Assembly: GCF_028618575.1 (NCBI RefSeq)
Contig: NZ_JAQITA010000001.1
Coordinates: 62,001 to 126,000, forward strand
DNA from: Bartonella sp. ML70XJBT.G
GTDB lineage: Bacteria > Pseudomonadota > Alphaproteobacteria > Rhizobiales > Rhizobiaceae
Direction: 5' to 3'
DNA length: 64,000 nt
In this document: positions 48,379 through 57,483 of the stretch, piece by piece
How the letters are laid out: each line of letters opens with the position of its first letter
Numbering within the stretch: position 1 is the stretch's first letter
Program-made: the position numbers and the translations under genes
The notes under the pieces: generated by a model
Told to the model about the DNA's origin: nothing
The model's database searches: none
The model's input: only the letters and a program-made list of their open reading frames with translations

Positions 48379-48578
48379 GCCAAGAGCTGTTGCAATATTG
48401 GGAGTTGGCAAATAATATGGTGGTGTAGACTTGCATCTTTATGCGCATAAAGATGGTGGTGTAACATGGATTTACCATTATACCATCTCTGAATTCTGTC
48501 ATGAAATGGGCATTGGTTGGGTTGAGGAGCATTCCTTGAAAAAAGCGGGGAATGAGCAACATAATGGCGTTTTGTAGC
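48379..48578 (+). pseudogene. Relic of phage-type integrase N-terminus (2)
   Basis: One frame reads LHLYAHKDGGVTWIYHYTIS and goes on to MGIGWVEEHSLKKA and a terminal NGVL, the arm-binding domain of a P4-like integrase. A stop upstream and the missing catalytic domain make it a relic. The sequence aligns over nearly its whole length with the reverse strand of 60500-60690, sharing CCAAGAGCT, CAATATTG, AAAGATGG and GGCGTTTTG blocks. Confidence 0.68.
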
Positions 48579-48781
48579 GCTCTCTTTTTCGTGAGAGGCA
48601 TGTTTCTATAAAGAGAGAAACCAATCTGATTATGGATTGATAAGGAGCAAAAAATTTCGTCTTTTATGAGAAAGAGATCAAATAGTATTGTCGTGGTTGT
48701 GGCACAATATGAAAGAGCTTGTTTGAAAGGCATCTCTATTCTTCATTAAAGATTTTTCTTCCTTAAAGATGGGAGTAAAGA

Positions 48782-49852
48782 TTAAAATTTCATGCCTGGA
48801 ATAATGAGGGGATTATCCATTATAGCGGTTTTGTCTGCAGTATCTATTGCTGGCTTGTTAAAAAAGGCATTGAAGAGTTTCTCTATTGCTTCTTTTTCAA
48901 CATTGTCGGCAATGATGACAAAACGTGTTTGTATTATTCCTTTAGGCCATTCTGAAAGTCTTATTGGTGGGTGAAAAAATGTTTGTATACCGTGTAAAAC
49001 AAGTGGGCGGTTTGGGTCGTCATGCAAGGCGATAATTGCTTTAATACGTAGTATTTTTGCGCCATAAAAGTCGTTTAGGAGATCTAAAAAACTATGAAGG
49101 GTTGCATAATCTATAGGCTCTTTACAATCTAATGAAAAAGCTTGGATGGTTGAGTGGTGCGTATGATCATGGGAAGTAAGGGGGCGTCCTTGTTGAAGTT
49201 GTGTATTTTCTGCTTTTTCATCCCATAATGTTTCGCTTATGAATGCATTTAAACAGAATTCATTAGAGTGGACATCGATAATTTGTGCTGTAGGGTTTAT
49301 TGTTTTGAGTGTCTTAAGCAGTGTATTTGAAAGCAGTTTGGGATTGTTAAGGTCTGTTTTGGTGAGAATAATTTTGTCAGCAAGTGCTAACTGTTTGTGT
49401 ATTTCGGGATAGCGTTTGAGTATGGAAAGTGTGTTTAAGGTATCAAATGTTGCAAGAACAGTTTCAATCGATAATGTTTGCATTAACAATGGATGGCTTA
49501 AAAGAGCTTGTAAAATAGGCGCAGGATCAGCCATCCCTGTTGTTTCAATGATGATGCGATTGAGTTGCTTGAGATTGCCCGTTTGAACGCGATTTACTAA
49601 ATCAGTTAATGTATCGATAAGATTACTGCGTAAGTTGCAGCATAAGCAACCATTGGCAAGTTCAATAATTCCTTCTGTCGTTTTTTCAACCAAGAGATGG
49701 TCAATGCTTACTTCACCAAATTCATTGATAATCACAGCACAATCAGCCAAAAGAGGATTGCGTAGCATTTTGTTAAGCAACGTTGTTTTGCCAGAGCCTA
49801 AAAATCCGGTAATAAGCGTGAGGGGAATGCGCTTTATTTTCATGCTTATCAT
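48782..49852 (-). CDS. CobW/COG0523-family GTPase (metal chaperone-like)
   Basis: 356 residues. The P-loop GFLGSGKTTLLNKML is near 16-30, the family's metal-binding GCLCCNL motif near 68-74, TKTD (G4) near 165, and a CobW C-terminal domain with GIQTFFHPPIRLSEWP near 293. COG0523 proteins deliver zinc or other metals to client enzymes. The client here is unknown. ATG 49852 overlaps the carboxypeptidase stop as ATGA; ATG 49843 is an alternative start. Confidence 0.9.
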   Translation of the reverse strand: MISMKIKRIPLTLITGFLGSGKTTLLNKMLRNPLLADCAVIINEFGEVSIDHLLVEKTTEGIIELANGCLCCNLRSNLIDTLTDLVNRVQTGNLKQLNRIIIETTGMADPAPILQALLSHPLLMQTLSIETVLATFDTLNTLSILKRYPEIHKQLALADKIILTKTDLNNPKLLSNTLLKTLKTINPTAQIIDVHSNEFCLNAFISETLWDEKAENTQLQQGRPLTSHDHTHHSTIQAFSLDCKEPIDYATLHSFLDLLNDFYGAKILRIKAIIALHDDPNRPLVLHGIQTFFHPPIRLSEWPKGIIQTRFVIIADNVEKEAIEKLFNAFFNKPAIDTADKTAIMDNPLIIPGMKF

Positions 49853-50955
49853 CGACCGTAGTTTGCGGCCTTCTTTATAGAGCTGTTTGTTGGTTTTTTA
49901 TGCGGAATGTAAAGTTTTTTTAGCGGTTTTACTGTGATTGTAGGTTCCTGTGGTGCACTAATGAGTCGCACTTGTAAAGGAAGTACAAAGGGGGGAGGAT
50001 CAGTAATAAAAGGCGAAGAAAAAATAATCTTTCCTTGATCGTCATAAGAATTCGCATGCATTTTTATGGCTTCAGGGGTGCACATTTGTTGTTTCATATC
50101 GCTTACTTGTGTTCTCTTTGTACCATAGGGTTTTAGTGTTGCCAGTGTTAATTGGGGCGTTCCTTCGTGTAAAAAACCTGTTTCGAGGAGATGTGCGGCA
50201 TTTTCTTCTCTTTCACTTACATTGTTCGCTCCTAAAATGACAGCAATAATTGTGCGTTTCTTGCGGGTCGCGGAGGCAACAAGATTAAAACCAGAGGCAC
50301 AAATGAAGCCTGTTTTCATGCCATCTATGCCATTAAAACGACCAATGAGGTTGTTTGAATTGGGCTGCACTTTTCGTTTGTTACCAAAATCAATCGCAGG
50401 AATAGAAAAATAATGAGCATATTGAGGAAATTCACGACGAATGTGAATCGCTAAAAGAGCAATATCGCGTGCTGTGGAGTAATTTTGTGGATCTGGTAAT
50501 CCACTTGCATTGGCAAAATGTGTACCAAACATTTTTAAACGTTGGGCTTCAGCATTCATTTTTTGTACAAAAGCTTCTTGTGAACCGGCAATCGCTTCAC
50601 TCATGGCAATGGCTAGATCATTGGTGGAAGTCGTCAAAGTAATGGTTAAGGCTGTGTCAAGGGTGAGGACAGAACCAGCTTTATAGCCTGAACGATGTGG
50701 TGCGGCTTTTGCTGCATATTGGCTGATGGTAATCTGTTTGTTGGGTGAAATTTCCCCTGCATTCATGGCGCGGAAAATGACATAAGCGGTCATTAATTTT
50801 GTTAAGGAAGCAGGATACCAACGCTCAAAAGCTTGATTGTGTGCTAAAATACGTCCCGTTGTAACATCAACAGATATAAAGGGCTCAGACAAAGCAAGAG
50901 TGCTTGTCAAGCTTAAAAGGAATGACAAAAAAAGATTTGTGAAGAGTCGTTGCAT
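49849..50955 (-). CDS. D-alanyl-D-alanine carboxypeptidase (penicillin-binding protein)
   Basis: A serine peptidase S11 that trims the terminal D-Ala of peptidoglycan peptides. The signal peptide is about 1-24. SxxK is in YPASLTKLMTAYV (near 50), SxN in TSTNDLA (near 110) and KTG in DGMKTGFIC (near 211). I choose ATG 50955 (368 residues), since the open frame above it begins with TTG 50970. A long C-terminal tail lies beyond the catalytic domain and ends basic. It is translationally coupled to the COG0523 GTPase. Confidence 0.9.
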   Translation of the reverse strand: MQRLFTNLFLSFLLSLTSTLALSEPFISVDVTTGRILAHNQAFERWYPASLTKLMTAYVIFRAMNAGEISPNKQITISQYAAKAAPHRSGYKAGSVLTLDTALTITLTTSTNDLAIAMSEAIAGSQEAFVQKMNAEAQRLKMFGTHFANASGLPDPQNYSTARDIALLAIHIRREFPQYAHYFSIPAIDFGNKRKVQPNSNNLIGRFNGIDGMKTGFICASGFNLVASATRKKRTIIAVILGANNVSEREENAAHLLETGFLHEGTPQLTLATLKPYGTKRTQVSDMKQQMCTPEAIKMHANSYDDQGKIIFSSPFITDPPPFVLPLQVRLISAPQEPTITVKPLKKLYIPHKKPTNSSIKKAANYGR

Positions 50956-51584
50956 TAAGTTTAAATCCAATACCTTCTTATCAGGGACGTAGAATTGTTT
51001 TAATTTAGTACAAAACTTTTAATTCTATGATAGAGAGGGAAGATGGTTCATACCGTATGCGTTGTTCTGCTGAGATAGAAATATTATCATTCTTTATTTT
51101 TCCCCTTTGTTTTCAACTTCGTAGCTTGAAAAAGCCCCTCGGGCAATACCTTTTTGATAACGGACATGCGCAAAGCTTCACCTTGTGTTGGTGGTGTTCT
51201 TCATCGCAGAAGAGTAGGCTATTGTGCTGGTTATCTATGCATTTTCTTTAAAGAGATCTTTCATTTCATCTTCCCCCATCTCTTAGTGCAGCTTGTAAAT
51301 ATGTCCTCTACAGTTATTAAGTATCACCATTTTTATATTCTGCTTAAAATGTACAGATGATCGTGATATTCTACTTATCAACTTCCCATATTGCAACTTT
51401 TCTAGTATTGAGACAGTTTATTAGAGGTATAGTTAATTATTACTTACAATATTTTTGTTCACACATTGCTCTTTCTCGTAAAATAAGCTGTAAACAAACT
51501 TTTTGGATGTATCCTTCTCGGTGAGTCAGATAGAAAATGCGCCTGTATTTGGTATTTTGAACTTCATATAAAAAAATAAATATT
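50956..51584. other. Gene-free region between carboxypeptidase and plsC
   Basis: About 610 bp. Only short frames are seen, such as one of 74 codons at 51027-51251 with cysteine/tryptophan-rich, non-protein-like translation. It must hold the promoter of the leftward carboxypeptidase gene. I see no RNA gene or clear repeat. Confidence 0.5.
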
Positions 51585-52385
51585 TTATGAATCAATATGT
51601 TGATCATGATTTTTTAGTTTTTCAAGCTTTTTAATAGCACAAGCGGGTAGCGGTGGAGGACTAGGATCTTTCGCTGCTAATAAAAGCAGTTCATCACAAG
51701 CTGTTTCTGTTTTTTGAACGAGTTGGTTTAGAAAATCGCGTTTGCTTAAACCGGCTTCTATAGGGGGAAGAATGCGAACGCGAATTGTTCCAGGATAGCG
51801 ACGAAAATTGCCTCGTGGCCAATATAAACCGGCATTGTGGGCAATAGGAACAACTTGAAGGCCGAGTTCATTGTAGAGAGCAACAATTCCTGATTTGTAA
51901 TTTGGTTCCTGACCGGGTTGTCGGCGCGTTCCTTCGGGAAAGATCAAAATTTGGCGTCCTTGTTTTGCTTTTTCTTTGGCTTTTTGTATGATGGTTTTTA
52001 AGGCTTTAATAGGTGTTGTTCGGTTAATGGGGATAATTTGTGTTTTTGCCATGTACCAGCCAAAAAGAGGAATCCATGTCAGTTCACGTTTTAAAATTAG
52101 AGCGGGGTCATCCAAGTGAGGGACAAGACCAAAAGTTTCCCATGCAGATTGATGTTTTGGAGCGATGATATAAGCTCCTTTGGGAAGATTTTCTAAACCT
52201 TCAATTTCATAGGTTGTACCAGCAATGTATTTTTGCAAAAAAAGAGTGACACGCGCCCATGTTTTGGGAACAATCCAAGCTTTTTTGCGTGGCATTAAAA
52301 AATAGACGGGCGCGTAAAGAATCATTTGTAAAAAAGTGGTAGTATAAAAAGCGAAGGTAAAAAGAAGAGAACGAAGGATGAGCAC
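51585..52385 (-). CDS. plsC: 1-acyl-sn-glycerol-3-phosphate acyltransferase
   Basis: Makes phosphatidic acid from lysophosphatidate. The catalytic block is APKHQSAWETFGL near 75, where the family's HxxxxD reads HQSAWE, so glutamate takes the place of the usual aspartate. FPEGTRRQPGQ near 150 and an N-terminal membrane segment are present. It has 266 residues. The start is GTG 52385. The gene stands alone and diverges from thiD. Confidence 0.88.
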   Translation of the reverse strand: MLILRSLLFTFAFYTTTFLQMILYAPVYFLMPRKKAWIVPKTWARVTLFLQKYIAGTTYEIEGLENLPKGAYIIAPKHQSAWETFGLVPHLDDPALILKRELTWIPLFGWYMAKTQIIPINRTTPIKALKTIIQKAKEKAKQGRQILIFPEGTRRQPGQEPNYKSGIVALYNELGLQVVPIAHNAGLYWPRGNFRRYPGTIRVRILPPIEAGLSKRDFLNQLVQKTETACDELLLLAAKDPSPPPLPACAIKKLEKLKNHDQHIDS

Positions 52386-52480
52386 TATACTTTCCTATTT
52401 TATATTTATAAGAAGATTGGATATATAACGTAATTTATACGAGAAAACATCTTTCTTTCTATTTTTTCAAAAGTCTCTTT

Positions 52481-52499
52481 TCGGAAACCTATTTTCCGA
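52481..52499 (+). repeat. Hairpin in the thiD leader
   Basis: TCGGAAA (52481-52487) pairs with TTTCCGA (52493-52499) around a 5-nt loop, 29 bp before the thiD start. No THI-box (TPP riboswitch) pattern was seen in this leader. Confidence 0.4.
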
Positions 52500-52527
52500 T
52501 CTTTAACAACATAAGGAAAAAAGGTTG

Positions 52528-53391
52528 ATGAAACGACAAGAAAACCAAAACAAATTTTTTATTCCACGGATTTTATCTATTGCTGGGACTGATCCTTCTG
52601 GTGGCGCTGGAATGCACGCGGATTTAAAGGTTTTTTCAGCCATGAAAACCTATGGTATGAGTGTGGTTACAGCTGTCGTTGCACAAAATACGCAAGGTGT
52701 GCGTGCTTTTCAAGCCTTGGATGCTTCTTTTGTTGCTGATCAAATTGATGCCGTTTTTGAGGATATTCATGTTGATGCTGTTAAAATTGGTATGGTGGCA
52801 AATGCTCAGATTGCTGAGGTTATTGCAGAGCGTCTTGCTTATCATAAAGCGCGCTTCATTATTTTTGATCCCGTTATGGTCGCAAAAAGTGGTGATGTTC
52901 TTTTACAGCCTGATACGATTGAAATCATGCGTGATGTTCTTGTTCCTATGGCAACTTTGATTACACCAAATTTACCGGAGGCAGCTTTGTTGTTAGGATG
53001 TAAGGTGCAATGGTCGTTAGACGCTATGTACCACTATGCTCCACAGCTTTTGGCACTTGGTTGTAATGCTGTTCTGTTGAAGGGTGGACATTTGAATACT
53101 CTTGCTAAAGAAAGTACAGAAAATCACGCTTCTTCTAGTCCAGATCTTTATTGTGATGGTGAGGAGCTTGTTATGCTTGAAGCTATGCGGCTCATGACTA
53201 CTCATGATCACGGTACGGGTTGTACTATTTCCGCTGCAATTGCAGCTTTATTGCCAACACAACCTTTGCTTTGTGCGGTTAGACAAGCAAAGGACTATTT
53301 GCATGGAGCCTTATCTGCTTCAACGGCTTTGCAAGTAGGGAAAGGACGAGGTCCTCTTCACCATTTCTATGAATTATGGAAGGATGTATGA
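52528..53391 (+). CDS. thiD: Hydroxymethylpyrimidine/phosphomethylpyrimidine kinase
   Basis: A ribokinase-fold enzyme phosphorylating HMP and HMP-P for thiamine synthesis or salvage. It has IAGTDPSGGAGMHADLK near 18-34, AVVAQNTQGV near 50, DPVMVAKSGD near 112, and the anion-hole DHGTGCTISAAIAALL near 228 with the catalytic aspartate/cysteine region. I use ATG 52528 (287 residues) with AAGGAAAAAAGG upstream. No other thi gene is nearby, which fits salvage. Confidence 0.94.
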   Translation: MKRQENQNKFFIPRILSIAGTDPSGGAGMHADLKVFSAMKTYGMSVVTAVVAQNTQGVRAFQALDASFVADQIDAVFEDIHVDAVKIGMVANAQIAEVIAERLAYHKARFIIFDPVMVAKSGDVLLQPDTIEIMRDVLVPMATLITPNLPEAALLLGCKVQWSLDAMYHYAPQLLALGCNAVLLKGGHLNTLAKESTENHASSSPDLYCDGEELVMLEAMRLMTTHDHGTGCTISAAIAALLPTQPLLCAVRQAKDYLHGALSASTALQVGKGRGPLHHFYELWKDV

Positions 53392-53865
53392 AATAATTGC
53401 GAAACAAAAGTTTTCTGTTCTGTTTTGTGTTTTGTCGTTATATTGTCTGTAGTTCCATAAAAACACATCAAAACAAGTGCCATTTGATACGCGGTTTTTA
53501 CGCAATGGGAAGAAGCGTAATGTTTTATAAGTTATTGTTTTTATATATACTTTTAGCATTAAAGGAGAATTTTGTTAAAGTGGACTTTGAACCTTAAAAA
53601 TCAAGAGAAGAATGAAAAATCGTAAAGGGCAGAATTTGGGAGCAAAAGTGAGAGAGAAAAATTTGGAAGGTCGTTGAAGATTTTTACAGAGATTGTAAAA
53701 AGGTTAGTTCCCTTTGAAAGATTTTTTAAAAATTAAACAAACAGTTTAAATGCACTTTAAAAACAGCTAAACAGTGAAAGAAATTTTCTTGATTATTGGG
53801 AACTCTATATTCTTTGTGACGATAAAGATAGTGGTTCTCTCTTTTCGTTTAGAATTATAGCATTG
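53392..53865. other. Gene-free region after thiD
   Basis: About 470 bp with short, unconvincing frames. It includes one copy of a dispersed repeat (53632-53735). Confidence 0.5.
53632..53735. repeat. Dispersed repeat, copy A
   Basis: Begins GAATTTGGGAGCAAAA, identical to 55920-55935. Similarity continues loosely with a CCCTTTGA block. On the minus strand both copies read FAPKF in translation, so it could be the remnant of a shared coding tail. Confidence 0.45.
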
Positions 53866-54087
53866 ATGAGAGCTATTATTATCATTTTACTTTCAAGTGC
53901 TTTTCTAAGTTTTGTTTTATTAACAATATTGTTAATATTGATCGATTTTAGACTCTGTTATGCAATCACACTTGGCATTGTTAGAGATGGTGTGTTTCTA
54001 TCACTTTTTTTATTTACAATCATTTATAAACATTTAGTCGGCTTTATCGGGGGAAAACAGAGGGGAGAATTTTGGTGGATATTGTAA
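53866..54087 (+). CDS. Doubtful small membrane protein
   Basis: 73 residues from ATG 53866, almost wholly hydrophobic (two possible spans), with a tail ending EFWWIL. It overlaps the oxidoreductase start by a few bases and has no strong ribosome binding site. It may be chance in AT-rich DNA. It is listed because its end overlaps the next gene in the manner of coupled genes. Confidence 0.25.
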   Translation: MRAIIIILLSSAFLSFVLLTILLILIDFRLCYAITLGIVRDGVFLSLFLFTIIYKHLVGFIGGKQRGEFWWIL

Positions 54088-54650
54088 TTATTTTGGGGTC
54101 CGTACGTCAACCATCGTTAACAAAAACCGTAGCCAGTTGCTTGGCTGATTATCTTTTGATGCGGGGAGCATCGCTTCATTGGGTGGATTTGCGTGAACAG
54201 CCTTTGCCGATCGCTGATCCAGATTATCACCATAATGTTGAGGCTCATCCAAGTGTTGCGGTACGTCAGTTTGTTAAAACAATTGCGGCAGCTGATGGCG
54301 TTATTCTCGCGAGCCCCCTTTATCAAGGGTCTTATTCAGGTGTTTTGAAAAATGCTCTTGATCATTTGGCCTATGATGCCTTCTTAAACAAACCGGTTGG
54401 GCTTGTTTCTCATGGTAGTACAATAAAAAAATGTGCACAACCGTGTGAGCATTTATTGCCGGTGGTACGTACGCTTTATGGTTATCCGCTACAATGTCAA
54501 ATTGCTTCATCCAAGCAAGATTTTGCATCGGATGATGAGGGGCGTACATGGAACGTTACAAGCAAAGAGGTACGGGAACGTTGTGAGCGGCTTGCTGATG
54601 AAATGTGCGCATTTTTAAACCAAAAGGGTGGGGGGTATAATAAAAAATGA
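54075..54650 (+). CDS. NADPH-dependent FMN reductase-family oxidoreductase
   Basis: A flavodoxin-fold protein of 191 residues (GTG 54075 with GGGGAG 7 nt upstream; TTG 54072 is also possible). LGSVRQPSLTKTVAS near 7-21 is the FMN phosphate-binding loop. SPLYQGSYSGVLKNALDHL near 79 is the family signature. It could be an FMN or azo/quinone reductase; the substrate is unknown. Directly downstream lies a broken dehydrogenase-like gene, so the original operon has lost a member. Confidence 0.85.
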   Translation: MDIVIILGSVRQPSLTKTVASCLADYLLMRGASLHWVDLREQPLPIADPDYHHNVEAHPSVAVRQFVKTIAAADGVILASPLYQGSYSGVLKNALDHLAYDAFLNKPVGLVSHGSTIKKCAQPCEHLLPVVRTLYGYPLQCQIASSKQDFASDDEGRTWNVTSKEVRERCERLADEMCAFLNQKGGGYNKK

Positions 54651-55136
54651 TGCGCAATATCGTTATTTAGTGGTTGCTGGTACGGGGATGCTTGCTCCCT
54701 TGTGTCAGTCGCTAGAGCTGCAAAAAGTGATTATTGCAGCGTGTTTTCTTTCTCATCAAAATCAGCTTGAGGTTTTACAAAAAAACTCTCTGTGTGTGCC
54801 GTTGGATTATTATTGTGCCGCTTCACGGAATAATTTTTAAAAGCTGTGGCACAATGGCATGGATTACAATATTGCATATTGTGGGTTCATTCGTCTGCCC
54901 ATACATTTTCTTGCGCATTGTTTGAGCGGTTGGCTCTTTTGGCTAGACCACCGTGTATTCTTCATGTTTTTGGTTCCAATTCTCATGGTAAAAGCATTGT
55001 TGATTGCGCGCGCAAAAATAAGGTGGATTTCATATCCGTTCAATGAGGACGAAAAACAACACAAAATGGTTGGTGCTGGCTTACTCATCAGGAGATAAGC
55101 CAAAAGCTATCGGATGCTGTAAAAGACTATATGTAA
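54628..55136 (+). pseudogene. Frameshifted short-chain dehydrogenase-like gene
   Basis: Frame 1 (54628-54840) reads YLVVAGTGMLAPLCQSLE and goes on to VPLDYY, an NAD(P)-binding Rossmann start. After a frameshift near 54840 the reading continues with QYCILWVHSSAH, then ILHVFGSNSHGKSIVDCARK. An in-frame TGA lies at 55044. The same frame then reads CWLTHQEISQKLSDAVKDYM to 55136. This order matches the short Rossmann-fold proteins found in rhizobia, as I remember them. One frameshift and one nonsense change disable it. It overlaps the end of the FMN reductase gene. Confidence 0.72.
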
Positions 55137-56174
55137 AAACTAAAGCTATGATTCTTGAAGATAGTAAGTGAGAGATTTTTGTATCTTTTTTAAGACTCAA
55201 TATTTTTTATGAAATGGGTAATAGAAAAGTCAATCAAGGTTTTTCTAAAGCTTCGCTGGAGGTTTGTTTGCACGAGATTTAGAAAGAGTAATTCAGAAAA
55301 ATTGAAGTGCGTATGCTTAGTCAATGCGGAAAATGTGCAGGACAGCATTTATGATTGATATAATAAGCGCTAAAAAAATAATATCATGTGATGAGGTAGC
55401 AAAAATTATAAAAGAATGAGGCGTAATCACTCAAGAGAGAAAAATTACCTATACACTGAAAGTGTCGTTGGTGGTTAGTATATTTAGTTTAAATACGCGT
55501 TTTTTTGATACACAAAAGAGAGCAGCTAAGCTCTTGTCGTAGCAGATATTGTGCTGGTTATCCGTAATGTCGCCAAAGAAGTTACCATAAAGCTAAAAAA
55601 ACAAGTGGTGTATTTGCTTGAGTTTGAAGTTTGGTGATGGGCAATAAGATTTGGCGTATGCAAGATATGTTGGAGATAAATCTTCAGTCAATTTACACTA
55701 AAAGAGGTCATGATATCTTATACAGGAAACTCCTTAAATAACGCGATTTCAGCAAAGGGATTGATCATCACCAATTGCGACTTTTAAAGGAGAGAAAAAG
55801 ATTCATCAAGGGAACTGTAATTTGGTACTTAAATTTTGGACTAAGTGGAAAGAGGCGGAATTATCTTTAACTTATTGTTTTTAATAATTTTTGATATCAA
55901 AAGAGGTTTTATAAAATTGGAATTTGGGAGCAAAATGAGAAAAAGCTTTGAAAGATTTTTGAATACCCTTTGAGAGCCCTTTGAAAATCTTTATGAAAAA
56001 ACAAATTGGTGCAAAAGGAAGTATCAAAATATAGAAAATCTCATGATAAGCTACACTGAAACTCACCGATAAGTTACGGTGACAATGTAAAGAAATCATA
56101 TAAAACTTACGGATAATAACAGTTCTTAAAAAATTAAAATTTGTAAGAATGAGTCTACCAATGCAAAAGTCAAA
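55137..56174. other. Gene-free decayed region before tRNA-Gly
   Basis: About 1 kb with only short frames and many stops. It includes repeat copy B (55920-56010) and a TCACCG/CGGTGA inverted repeat (56064-56083). Some stretches read like decayed coding sequence, but I could not identify a family. Confidence 0.5.
55920..56010. repeat. Dispersed repeat, copy B
   Basis: Shares the 16-base GAATTTGGGAGCAAAA start and a CCCTTTGA block with 53632-53735, with small gaps in between. Confidence 0.45.
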
Positions 56175-56249
56175 TGGAGCGGGCGATGGGATTCGAACCC
56201 ACGACCCCAACCTTGGCAAGGTTGTGCTCTACCCCTGAGCTACACCCGC
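56175..56249 (-). tRNA. tRNA-Gly(GCC)
   Basis: The minus strand folds into a cloverleaf: acceptor GCGGGTG/CGCCCGC, D arm GCTC/GAGC, anticodon loop TTGCCAA (anticodon GCC), and T arm GTGGG-TTCGAAT-CCCAT, with one end G-T pair. CCA is encoded at 56175-56177. Confidence 0.97.
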
Positions 56250-56442
56250 TCACCGATTCGAAACATTTTTGCTTCAGACGCTGCTTGTATGGCTTAGGCT
56301 TTAGCGAATTGCAACAAAAAAATAACATGTCAGTTTGATTTATTTTATAAATATTTCAAAAATAAAAATAAAGATTGATTTTGGTAGGACTTTTCAATAA
56401 TTTAACTCGTCTTTCATTGAAGCAAAAAAGGGGCGGAGTGGA

Positions 56443-57420
56443 ATGTTGAAAAGAGTCAATATATTAGGGATTTTGATTGCAGCTGTTTTTATCATGAATA
56501 GTTTTGCAAAAGCAGATGATCACGTTAAACATATTAAAGTTGCAGTTACACAAATTATGGCGCATCCTGCTGCGGATGCTGTTCGCAAGGGTGTTGTGGA
56601 TGCGTTGGCAGAAAATGGTTATAAGCAGGGTGAAAATTTTGAACTGACCTTTTTGTCAGCACAGGGCAATATTTCTACTGCAACGCAAATTGCACGTAAA
56701 TTTGCTGGTGATAAACCCGATGTTATCGTAGCAATTACCACACCTTCAGCACAAACAATGGTTGCGGCAACAAAAACAATTCCCATTGTTTTTGCTGCAA
56801 TTTCTGATCCTATTGGAACCAAAATAGTCTCTTCACTTACCAAACCTGGTGGCAATGTCACGGGATCTTCTGATCGCATAGATGTGGAGGGGAGTATTAA
56901 ACTCTTGCAAGAAGTAAAGCCAAATTTAAAAAAAATTGGTTTTCTTTATAACGCATCTGAAGCCAATTCTGTTGCAACATTGAAGGCGTTAAGGGATGCA
57001 GCAGATAAAGCTGGAATTGAAATCATTCCGTCATCAGCGCCTAAACCTTCTGATATTCAAGCGGCAACACGGGCTTTAGCTGGTAAAGTGGATATCATTT
57101 TTGTTCCTGCTGATAATACGGTTCTTTCTGTTTTAGAAGGTGCAGTACAAGTTACACAGGAAACAAATACGCCTCTCTTTACCGTTGATGCTAATTCTAT
57201 TGGACGTGGTCCTTTTATGACACAGGGAGTCAATTTCTATGATGTAGGGGTTGAAGCCGGAAAATTGGCTGTGCGTATTCTAAAGGGTGAAAAGCCTGGC
57301 GATATTGATGTTGTGCAAGCGGCGAATAATGATATTAGAATTGATATGAAAGCAGCACAAAAGGTTGGTATTGTTATTCCACAGACAGTGATAGAACGCG
57401 CAACGAAGGTTCTTCAGTGA
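56443..57420 (+). CDS. ABC transporter substrate-binding protein (ABC_sub_bind/TrpX family)
   Basis: 325 residues with a signal peptide (about 1-23, FAKA-DD). IKVAVTQIMAHPAADAVRKG follows, then TPSAQTMV, PIVFAAISDPIGTKIV and the FVPADNTVLS region, all typical of COG2984 binding proteins. Members have been tied to tryptophan or other amino acid/nucleobase uptake; the ligand here is unknown. It is followed by its permease and ATPase genes. Confidence 0.9.
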   Translation: MLKRVNILGILIAAVFIMNSFAKADDHVKHIKVAVTQIMAHPAADAVRKGVVDALAENGYKQGENFELTFLSAQGNISTATQIARKFAGDKPDVIVAITTPSAQTMVAATKTIPIVFAAISDPIGTKIVSSLTKPGGNVTGSSDRIDVEGSIKLLQEVKPNLKKIGFLYNASEANSVATLKALRDAADKAGIEIIPSSAPKPSDIQAATRALAGKVDIIFVPADNTVLSVLEGAVQVTQETNTPLFTVDANSIGRGPFMTQGVNFYDVGVEAGKLAVRILKGEKPGDIDVVQAANNDIRIDMKAAQKVGIVIPQTVIERATKVLQ

Positions 57421-57483
57421 TCTTGCATTGATGTCATCTGAACAAAATGAAAGTACATTAATTTTTATGGGGTCAATCTTTGG

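Larger units (their letters stand above)
47142..48781. other. Gene-poor decayed region
   Basis: 1.6 kb with no intact gene. It holds two integrase N-terminus relics, a 102-bp fragment of the secreted gene seen at 14.6 kb, and a foldable 75-nt element. A minus-strand frame of 138 codons at 48317-48733 is antisense to the second relic and to the gene fragment, and looks accidental. The first 450 bp hold nothing I recognise. Confidence 0.65.

Noticed and set aside
48317-48733. 138-codon minus-strand frame in the decayed region
   Set aside because: It runs antisense to the second integrase relic and through the 14.6-kb gene fragment, and its translation has no protein-like pattern.
52386-52527. 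TPP riboswitch in front of thiD
   Set aside because: The leader is short and lacks the conserved THI-box elements; only a small hairpin is seen.
51211-55580. Shared TATTGTGCTGGTTATC string at about 51.2 and 55.6 kb
   Set aside because: The match is 16 bases with unrelated flanks, too short to call a repeat in AT-rich DNA.
55881-56219. 112-codon minus-strand frame beginning in tRNA-Gly
   Set aside because: Its start lies within the tRNA gene and the rest covers repeat copy B; no ribosome binding site or family.
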